Origin: Sporodiniella umbellata
Taxonomy: Eukaryota > Mucoromycota > Mucoromycetes > Mucorales > Rhizopodaceae
NCBI GenBank assembly: GCA_025677835.1
Contig: JAIXMR010000035.1
Span: forward strand, 1-64,000
DNA length: 64,000 nt
Direction: 5' to 3'
Numbering within the stretch: position 1 is the stretch's first letter; the number at the start of each line of letters is the position of its first letter. The translations under genes and the position numbers were made by a program. Below the pieces are notes generated by a model, which saw only the letters and a list, made by a program, of their open reading frames with translations, ran no database searches and was not told the DNA's origin. This document shows positions 56,273 through 64,000 of this stretch, piece by piece.

Positions 56273-57498
56273 CTTGAGCTATTAAACCTCCTGAATCGAG
56301 TAGAGCTATAGAAATGTCTTTAATTCAAAGATGTATTAGTCTATCCGAAAAGCCTTATTTGTATAACCTATTTTTTCTATCAAATGGCAAAAAAGACGTA
56401 ATATTTGTAAATCACACGAAGAAACGCTTCCCAGAAATGAGTTTGAAAATCGTATAGTACTTTCAAACCAGTTAAAGTAAGCTTCTGTAGTAAAGTAACT
56501 CAGTCTAAAGACGTATAAGAAAAAAAAAAAATTTGTTTTGTTTTATTTTGTTTACCCAGATCTAGGCTGTTACACTCTTCCTATGCTTGAGAAACACATG
56601 TTTTGTAAGAACAAGGTTCTGTTTGTTGAAAGTGTCAACTATTTTTTTTTTTTTTTCAGTTAAAAAAGTAGAAAGAGCAAAGAAACTATGAAATAAACCT
56701 TGAATACGTTACAAACGAAAAAGTAATCAAGGCGACGCCGGGTTTTAAAGCGAGTGATTGTTGTATCCGCAGCAATTGGGGTCTGAATCCCAAAAGGTAG
56801 AATAAACAGAGAGGCAGAGCGCTTTGTCTTTGATAGGTAGAGTGAATCCTAATTGGTCTTGAAACAACTGTCAAATGGGCAAAACAACTCGATAACATGT
56901 GTTCACTGTCGGCTGTGTGTTTGATTACAGACTGTATACAACAGATACAATTTCTGTCAAAGGAGAAGCACATACATGTTTTTGGATGCGATAAAAACAG
57001 CATTGTATAGAGTGTCCTTTCAAATGATCGTATACATGTATCTTCCCACACATATTCAAATCAAGCATGTTTGAGAAACAAGCAAACGACAGCAGATTCT
57101 TTTTATGGGAATATACCCATAGAAAAGGAAGTGTACCAATACATATAGAAGAAAAAAAAAAGAAAAAAGATTTGTGGAGATTTTGTTAAACAGCTAGTGC
57201 CTCTTAAGAGAAGGGCGATGTAAGCCAAGAGGGTAGTTGATCTTTGGAAAATCTGCCTACTCCATTTTGAGAGGACCTTGCAGTTCTTTTTATTACGATT
57301 TATCAAAGGTAGATTGCCTATACCCATTCGATTTAAACTGAGTTTGATAGAGCCACCCCCCAAGTGCGTTTATTTCACAACCATTGAGCTTTTGAAATCA
57401 AATACTAAAGAGTTTCACTACGGCATGCCGTGACTGCGAAAAAAAGGATTAAAAAGAAGTTTAGAAAGAAACGAGACGATTGCCAATTAGGAATAGAA
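54546..57498. other. Gene-poor region, last part, with T44 run
   Basis: No supported gene. An uninterrupted T run of 44 lies at 56227-56270, and a C10 run lies near 54867-54877. The ORF at 55038-55346 (102 codons, +) has some protein-like character (LRGFFNQIGSLFAWKRSLID) but no start context or domain; it is left as doubtful. The ORF at 56686-57051 (-) looks like chance. Confidence 0.45.
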
Positions 57499-57857
57499 AT
57501 GTCCAGTTTTTTTGTACGGCAAGGTGCCAATGCTGCCAACAATGCAAAGTAAGTTTCTATATATATATATATATATATATTTTGTAGTAAAAAAAAGTGC
57601 CAAGAAGTAAATATGAATTAGGGATTTGGTTGACATTGTGTTGGTTCATTTACAGCAAAAGCATTTGGAGCTTTGTACTGAATATTCTTATTTGGGAAAA
57701 GGATTCGAGAAAACAATTCAACCTTGGGCGCTTGTGTTTTGTAACGATATGAGTGTATTAGAATCAGCATTGTGCCAAACAGAAGCGGAGCAAAGGGTAT
57801 GGCTGGATATGATACGGATTTGGTAAGTCTTCATTTGTACGTGTGTGCCTTTCGCTG

Positions 57858-57889
<32 letters not shown>

Positions 57890-58386
57890 ACATTAGCCGA
57901 GTTGAAACGGCACATCAACTTCGAGCTGTTTTGTGCGGGATTCATATACAACCCCAAGGGGAATCAGAGCAAGTTGATATCCTAAGTTGGATTGAGAAAG
58001 AGAAAAACGGACAGCCACCGAGTCTAATTGTGGTATTTGACCTTTTCGAGCTACTGCAGAGTGAAGCGACAGGCGCTGAAGATTTACGTTACCTCTCTAT
58101 CAAGTAACTTTCGTATAGAAGGGCCAGTCCATTGTGTGACACTAACCTTATTTTTAGCTTTAAAGGATTAAGTCATTTATTGCTGAACTTGGTTGAAACC
58201 TGCGCTTTTTTAAGTGAACGGAGCAAACAGAGGTGGATGGAGCACCTGGGAGAGAGAGTGGAAATGCCCACGGAGCTAATAGTGACTGACAATGGAAGAA
58301 TACCAAGAGAAGGCGAGCGTACAGAGACTGACCATACAAAAAGAGTGAATCGTACTGTCATGTATTACATTAAAAACATACTTTAA
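57499..58386 (+). CDS. Unidentified protein, four exons, with a Walker-B-like strand
   Basis: Exons 57499-57548, 57622-57822, 57897-58103 and 58158-58386 join in frame with standard sites; 228 residues. The start MSSFFVRQGANAANNAK has a clean donor after it. A hydrophobic strand ending in Asp, SLIVVFDLFELLQ, resembles a Walker B strand of RecA-like proteins, and the surrounding helical sequence (HQLRAVLCGIHIQ, LSHLLLNLVETCAFL) would suit such a fold. No Walker A motif is present. A small RecA-like partner, such as a Shu-complex or SWSAP1-type protein, is one idea, but I cannot show it. The first intron contains a (TA)n run and the third exon is preceded by A29. Consistent phases across three introns make a real gene likely. 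Confidence 0.7.
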
Positions 58387-58450
58387 ATAAGGAAAAGATA
58401 CGGGTCTTGAAATAGAAAGAACCAATAAGACAGACGAATCCTTTACAAAG

Positions 58451-58496
58451 ATGATCTGTTGAGTTGACAAACTGTGACATGAAAGCAGTCCTTTGA
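58451..58496 (+). promoter_or_regulatory. Two tiny upstream ORFs before the bZIP gene (candidate translational control)
   Basis: ATG-ATC-TGT-TGA at 58451-58462 (3 codons) and ATG-AAA-GCA-GTC-CTT-TGA at 58479-58496 (5 codons). No other ATG occurs between 58497 and the bZIP start at 58683. If transcription starts upstream of 58451, the arrangement resembles the short uORFs of GCN4/cpc-1 type genes. The transcription start is unknown and a T18 tract lies in between. Confidence 0.35.
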
Positions 58497-58682
58497 GGCG
58501 TCGGGTCACCCACCTCCCCAAGAAGAAAAAAAAAAAGAAAAAAAAATTTTTTTTTTTTTTTTTTGAGAATAGACTTAAATACAACGCACATCTTTGCATC
58601 TTTTTTCTGTTTTAATCCCTTTTTCTTTGTAAATATCCTCACTTTATTTATTTGTACATTTTCTCCTCCTCCCCTTCTGAAA

Positions 58683-59366
58683 ATGGATTCCACACACTTT
58701 TTAAACTTTGATACCTTGGATGATTGGTTAGAAGACGATCTTCGTGAGTCTGGTCTGTTGACATCCAATTCACCTGTAGACAAGACCAAGCCTGTCTCGC
58801 TTACCCCCACCCAAATCTTGATGGCCTCTCCTCCTATTTCCGAATGTACTCCCCGTATGGAACACATCTCTAGCCCTGCCACTCCCTTAATGAAATACGA
58901 ACCTCTCTCGCCTATCGACACTCCCAGCGTGATGCCAAAAGATGACCTTTCTTCTGCTACTGCTGCCCATCTTCAACCTTTCATTAAAGCTTTGGCTATG
59001 CTTGGCACAATGCAACAGCAGACAACGACGTCCGAAAACAACACGAAGCGTGAAAGATCAGAAAGCTCGGACCCAGCCCTGAGTCACGAAGACCTGATTG
59101 TGTTAAAACGACAACGAAATACAGACGCTGCCCGAAGATCTCGCCAACGCAAAGCAATGCGAATGGAAGCACTAGAAAAGAAAGTCTCTGAATTGGAAAC
59201 TTCCAATGAAAGACTTCGACTACGTGCAGCTATTGCCGAAAGTGAGAAAGCTAACATTGAAGCCAAAGAGAAGAGAAGCAAAGTTCGAATTTTAGAGTTA
59301 GAACAACAATTGGCAGATGCACACCGAATCTTATTACAAACCAACTTTAAAGAAATTACAGCATAA
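58683..59366 (+). CDS. bZIP transcription factor (Gcn4/Cpc1-like), single exon
   Basis: 227 residues. The basic region is LKRQRNTDAARRSRQRKAMR, which contains the N-x2-A-A-x2-S-R signature (NTDAARRSR) and is very near the Gcn4 sequence. The heptad zipper follows: MEALEKKVSELETSNERLRL and onward through VRILELEQQLADAH. The N-terminal region has acidic/hydrophobic clusters (FLNFDTLDDWLEDDLRE) typical of Gcn4-type activation domains, and Ser/Thr-Pro sites (PATPLMKYEPLSPIDTPS). Gcn4 family members switch on amino-acid biosynthesis during starvation. The same-frame upstream sequence has no ATG, so 58683 is the start. Long T runs follow the stop. Confidence 0.93.
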   Translation: MDSTHFLNFDTLDDWLEDDLRESGLLTSNSPVDKTKPVSLTPTQILMASPPISECTPRMEHISSPATPLMKYEPLSPIDTPSVMPKDDLSSATAAHLQPFIKALAMLGTMQQQTTTSENNTKRERSESSDPALSHEDLIVLKRQRNTDAARRSRQRKAMRMEALEKKVSELETSNERLRLRAAIAESEKANIEAKEKRSKVRILELEQQLADAHRILLQTNFKEITA

Positions 59367-59932
59367 TCAACTTAATTACAACTACAACAGCCTCTCTTGG
59401 TGCCTTTTTCCCTTTTTTTTTTTTTTTTTTTTTTTTACGATTATTTATTGTTCTTCTGAACGCCCTTTCCCCCTTTCCTTTCTTTTTTTTTTTTTTTTTT
59501 TGAAACAATTTTTCAATTTTTTGGTATTTGTTCTGCTTGCAAAAGCAACAATACTTTAAAACGATAAAATTATATTCTACAAAATCTTAAAGGAAGTAGA
59601 TGTTTATCATCTCTTCTTTTAAACCACTTCAAAGCGTTGTCCATGTCTTGATAGTGTCGAAAAATTCTTTTTTTCATGGCTCTTTATAGATTGGTCTTTA
59701 CGCTTAACAACTCTTATATCAACGGTTTACTAACTTTTTTTTTTTTTTTTTTATAAGAAGTATTATAGGTTAAGTTTCTTTTGGTGGGAATTAAAAAGTT
59801 TCCGGTGGTGATTGAAAAAAAAAAAAAAAAAAAAAAGGGGACTGTCATCTGTGTTGGGTAAAGAACTTGTGGAAAACTGTGGGTTAGTAAAAGAAATAGC
59901 TGGTTTGTTGTATAATAATAATAATAATAATA

Positions 59933-59971
<39 letters not shown>

Positions 59972-60908
59972 TGTGTATGAATGAAAAGCCATTGCAATTG
60001 TATACATCTCTTTGAGATACTAGTTAATAAAAAACCTTTTTTTTTTTTTTTTTTTTTTAAATCGAAATGTCTATAATAATTACCTGTCAAAAAAAAAAAA
60101 GGGGGGGGATGGGAACAGTCTTGAATCCAAAGCCATCAAAACTTACTTTTTATGGCATTTATTACCATATACTTGTTGACTTTATTTGGGCATCTATTCT
60201 CCCTATAGATTGTATGTTGGCAGTTTTATTGTAATGTTCATAGACCAAGATTTTTGATCAAGTATAGACAACATGGTTGTTTCAATGACCCGTTATTGTA
60301 GGTGGGTCATCATTTTTCCCACAGCTTTGTCTCTACTGAAAATCAAAATTTCTATTCAGGGCTGTTTCAAAACAAATATAGAACGAGTTGCTTTTAGTTC
60401 CATTTAAATGCGGTTCTAGACTTTTATGTCTTTTGGCTCTAACAAAAAAAAAAAAAGCCATGGATAATACATACAGAGCAAAAGACAAGTTTCTTTCCTA
60501 TTTGAATTATTTTGTGAATCAAAGTTAAATTTAACCAGCTATTGTAGCTGATCAGTATTAGCCAGTTTAGGTATAGCATAAGCTTTGTTAATTGTTCTCT
60601 TTTTTTTTCTTAATGTGCAGAGTGTCCTATATTTCAAGAAGAGTGTAAGCTTTTTCGTTTGAGAAATAAGACGGGTATCGTGCTCTATTGTCAAATATGG
60701 ACGTTATTCATTTTACAAAAAAAAAAAAAAAGAGGCTAAAGTAATTGTTTGGTTCCCCGAGGTTCGGCAAGTTTAGCTCGTGGGATAGAAGCCGTCTGTT
60801 TTATAAACTAAAGGTTTATGACCTATACCAAGAAAGCCTTGTGACATGCAAAGGGGGGGGTTTTTTTTTTCGACGATACATTATGTGTTTGAACAATCAA
60901 CGCTTTAG

Positions 60909-60954
<46 letters not shown>

Positions 60955-60999
60955 GAATATGGGTCAAACTATCTGTTTATTCAGTCTCAAACTGTGATT
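59367..60999. other. Intergenic region rich in simple repeats
   Basis: No supported gene. Features seen: T runs at about 59418-59437 and 59484-59501; an (AAT)n stretch at about 59911-59933 followed directly by a (GT)n run to about 59970; an A11G8 run near 60089-60108; a G9T10 run near 60850-60870; and an A44 run at 60909-60952. The 60745-61110 ORF is a chance frame through the A44 run. Confidence 0.7.
59911..59970. repeat. Compound microsatellite (AAT)n-(GT)n
   Basis: About seven AAT units directly followed by about 18 GT units. Seen directly. Confidence 0.95.
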
Positions 61000-61810
61000 T
61001 TAAATATAATGCCATTCTACTTTAAGAATGCCAGTATCGAATTTACCGATTTTGGCAAAAGCACTATAGAACAAAAATTAGTAAAAGTAATAACAAAAAA
61101 GTCTCTTTGACTTACGCAGGAGAAAGATCGATGTGGGTTTTATCACAAGTTTCGCATGCATCTTTGATGGTGACCTTGACACTTTTTCCGTTGGCTTTGT
61201 TGGTGACCAGCACCTTTCTACCACAGACATCGCTCTTTTTGCTGTAGCTTCCGTAGATTTCTCCACTCAGAGCAGCGATCATGTCATAGTTATCGTTCCA
61301 ATCGCCACAAGCACCTTGGTTAGGGGTAAAGAAAGTAGCTTTACCGTTATAACCTTCAGAGGACTTGGAAGAGTGCTTCTTGGTCTTTTTGTGTTTTTTG
61401 GTGGTCTTTTTATGCTTTTTGGTAGTTTTCTTGGAATCGTCATCGCAATGGATGCTTTTGATTTGATGGAAAGGCACATAGACTTCTTTCTTCTTTTTGG
61501 CATGGTATTTACCAGGGTTATTGTACCAGTTGGCAACCACAGTACATTTCTTGCCAGAGTGTGTCTTGCCCTTCTTGTCCTTGAATGAGATATGGTTATG
61601 AGAGCTAACCTTGATGGTGGTCGTTTCATGATCGTGCCCTTTGGGATCAGGTTTACAATGACCCTGAGTAGAAACACGTCCTCGAATACGAAGATTGCTA
61701 CCAGAGACCTTCAACTTGGACTTTTCAATCGACATTCCACATTTCTTGGCAGAGACTGTGTAGAGTACGCATAAAAATACGGTGGCAATGCAAATAAAGC
61801 TGGATCTCAT
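61000..61810 (-). CDS. Secreted expansin-like / double-psi beta-barrel (DPBB) protein
   Basis: Two exons: 61810-61116 and 61063-61000; 252 residues. A signal peptide is clear (MRSSFICIATVFLCVLYTVSA, hydrophobic core and AxA-type end split here as FICIATVFLCVLYTVSA). The next about 100 residues have paired Cys and His and look like a secreted beta domain. A lysine/threonine-rich linker follows, with repeats of KKTTKKHKK. The C-terminal 100 residues carry the DPBB fold: GKATFFTPNQGACGDWN, SDVCGRKVLV, KDACETCDKTHIDLSP and, from exon 2, AFAKIGKFDTGILKVEW. The THIDLSPAAF motif is the barwin/expansin core with its Asp. Such proteins loosen or bind cell-wall polysaccharides. The short final exon completes the last barrel strand, so it belongs to the gene. 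Confidence 0.88.
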
Positions 61811-62710
61811 ACTTTTTTTTTTTTTTATCTGCTAATAAAAAGTGTGTATAGAATGATAGAAGAAAAAGTAAAAGAAAAGACTTTTCTCTCTTTATATAGT
61901 CGCGTTGAAAGTAAATCGGAGAGGTTTATATAATTAGGTTGTACATGAACTACTATGCTATATGAAAGACCTTTTTTCTTTCTTTATTTCTTGAAAACCA
62001 TTGTAAACGTTCTATTGAAAGAAATTAGCCCAGACCTTGGGTACTTTTAATCCTTTTTGTTTTTTTTTTTTTTTTTTTCAAGAGATATTTGTTTTATAAT
62101 AAAAGAAACTATGTCCATTGTCATTTGTATTGTTATTTACCTTGCTCCTACTTTAATTACCTGAGAAAGAAAAAGAGCAAAAGGGCCCATGCAGAATTTG
62201 GGTCACACAAATCTAATTGGTTTGTAGAAAACAAAAAAAAAAAAAAAAAAAAAAAAAGCAAGCCATTTGAGCCATTCTGCCTTTACTCATTGGCTTGTGG
62301 TATTTTAACCAACAAAAGTAGTTTCAGTAAAGGGTAATATTGAATTGTGTTTAGTTCAGATCTCGAAAGCAATCAAAAGGTATTCTGTGACAAGCAATTG
62401 TAGAGAACATAGTGTTTTGTCTCGAACAGTATTTTGTTCCCGGGTGCTGTTTTTTTTATAGCTTACACAAATAATTACTGTAACCACAATAAAACACCCG
62501 ATCCGGTGCCTTTTTAATTAAAGAAAAAAGGGTTTCTTTTATTGCCCCCTCTCACACATAGATCCTCTTTTAATGTTTCAAATTCATATTTCAAACCATT
62601 GAATTTAAGCGCACAGCTCAAGTATTCTAAAGACCCAAACTATCCAAAGTGAAAATAAAACAGGAAGCATCTACAGAAACCAAAAATAAAACATAAGGGA
62701 GTAAAAGGAG

Positions 62711-62743
<33 letters not shown>

Positions 62744-63661
62744 TTTAAAACTGATTCCGCGCGGTTGCCGGATCGCGTCTTACACAAACAAAAAGCATGG
62801 TCGCGTTACACTGTTCAGATTTCTGATGCAAGGAACTTGTACGCTTGACGAACGACACGAATTTCAAAGTTTGTTTACGTTAAAAAGAGGGGGAAAAGTT
62901 GGATAAACAGAAAACCAGGAAAACCAGATGAGTTTAACCTTATTCAAAATCGTAATGCGTGATTTTAGTTATCCTATCCATCGTTATCAAACTGACCAAT
63001 CATTCATACTTATAACCCAAGTTGCTATAGCTACATTGGAGGGGTCAACTACAGAAAATGCCACAATTTTTTTTTATAAAGGTAAACCAATCAGATCAAA
63101 GGCATACATCTACAAAAAACAAGCGAAATGATCATTCTAATAGGTTGGCCCATCGTTTTTTCTAGTGTTAAGCATCGGAGAGTATGCAGTTACAATCTAA
63201 GCAGCCACCAATTGTTCAAGGTTACCAATATCAGGTACTCTCGAACGGGCTTTTGTTGTCATTACCACTCTCAAATGGGATTATCCATTAGGGTTGATTT
63301 TTTTGGTCTGTTTTTTTTTTTTTTTTTTTTTTTTGGGTATTCAGTTATAAAGACTGCTTTTTTTTTTTTTTTTTTTTAAAAAAAAATCGTGCTTAGTCGA
63401 AACAATGAAGAGTCCACACCACACTAAGGGGTATTTCAAAATAACCGAATTTAACATCAGAAGTTTATACTCATAGAATGACTCAAAGAAGAATAGTGTC
63501 TATTATTATTATACCTTGTATGTTTTGCTCTAGAATCCTGAAAATACACTGAAAAGAGATTTTCTAGTAAAGGGGGGGGGAATTTTAATGTTGTATTGAC
63601 CATCAATGTAGTATCACTTGACTGTCTGGCTGTTTACAATAGTATGTTTATAATATGGTCT

Positions 63662-63697
<36 letters not shown>

Positions 63698-64000
63698 GTT
63701 TTTGCGTTTTTCACTTTATCAATGGAGCTTGTATGTGCTTGATGGATAGTTTTGTTAGGCACTATTTTACTGAATATACATTTTTATGGTACTATTTTTT
63801 AATATTAAATCAAGCAGGACTGCTTTCATAAAAAAAGATGTTACAAAGTCTTTGTGAACTAAGACAGTGATATGAATATTGCCCTTTACGATTGCTGGGA
63901 AACAAAGACAGCTGTCAATCATGTTGTACAGCATATGAATCTCACGACCTTGTGAACCAATATGGCAAATGAGGCTTTTTTTTTTTTTTTTTGTAAGTGG
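61811..64000. other. Gene-free end of window
   Basis: No supported gene. Contains the upstream region of the DPBB gene, poly-A runs near 62,231-62,258 and 62,714-62,740, long T runs near 63,311-63,334 and 63,665-63,695, and a G9 run near 63,572-63,580. The ORFs at 62089, 62928 and 63128 show no domain or splice partners. Confidence 0.5.

Noticed and set aside
60745..61110. 121-codon ORF with poly-Lys
   Set aside because: Chance frame across the A44 run; it overlaps the last exon of the DPBB gene on the opposite strand.
62450..62515. Imperfect inverted repeat CGGGTG...CACCCG
   Set aside because: Short arms with a long loop and no neighbour gene; likely chance.
1..64000. tRNA or rRNA genes
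   Set aside because: I looked for tRNA B-box-like GGTTCNANNCC with matching arms and for rRNA-like conserved blocks and saw none; a covariance-model scan could still find one.
1..64000. CRISPR arrays, bacterial operons, phage genes
   Set aside because: No spaced direct repeats of that kind; intron-rich eukaryotic genes throughout.

Overview
This is a nuclear DNA window from a fungus, most likely an early-diverging (Mucoromycota, Mucorales-like) species. It is AT-rich and full of poly-A/poly-T runs. Genes are split by many short GT-AG introns of about 42-110 nt. The gene set is fungal: Lcb3, Rad16, Cwc2, Dug2, Mme1, Brr6, Ess1/Pin1, GATA, bZIP and bHLH regulators and a fungal MAPKKK. It also includes a propionyl-CoA carboxylase beta subunit, which agrees with an early-diverging lineage. 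I rebuilt exons by hand from frame continuity, GT/AG sites and family motifs. The summed coding exons of the main models are multiples of three, but no transcript data were available.

Layout. 1-2,900 is mostly non-coding, with one possible terminal exon. 2.9-14.3 kb holds an unknown coiled-coil protein (+), Lcb3-type sphingoid-base-phosphate phosphatase (-), a tiny C2HC protein (+), the Rtp1/TANGO6 RNA polymerase II assembly factor (-), a retroelement scrap and a large single-exon coiled-coil protein (-). 14.9-27.4 kb is dense: long-chain acyl-CoA ligase, Rad16 (17 exons, several micro-exons), an Mtf2-like mitochondrial protein, a degenerate kinase-like protein, Cwc2, a small DMAC1/DUF4536 protein (+) and a divergent signal-peptide-peptidase-like protein. 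27.8-30.2 kb is PCCB (+). 30.2-35.9 kb is gene-poor.

36.0-50.5 kb is dense again: GATA factor, SAM-kinase MAPKKK, Dug2 (glutathione degradation), Mme1-type mitochondrial carrier (-), SF3B2/Cus1, Brr6 (-, assembled from four exons), Ess1/Pin1 and a bHLH factor (-). 50.5-57.5 kb is a second gene-poor island carrying an inverted pair of a dispersed repeat. 57.5-59.4 kb holds an unknown protein and a Gcn4-like bZIP with two tiny ORFs upstream. 61.0-61.8 kb is a secreted expansin-like DPBB protein. The last 2.2 kb shows no gene.

The genes are an ordinary mixed eukaryotic neighbourhood, not a cluster with one job. Themes that recur are pre-mRNA splicing (Cwc2, SF3B2), mitochondrial functions (PCCB, Mme1, DMAC1-like, Mtf2-like) and nuclear functions (Rad16, Rtp1, Brr6). 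The most notable observations are the gene architecture (micro-exons of 3, 4, 5, 10, 16, 18, 19 and 21 nt, two GC-AG introns, and T(n)A(n) palindromes inside introns) and the SPP-family protein whose active-site motifs have all drifted. I found no convincing tRNA, rRNA, CRISPR or intact mobile element.
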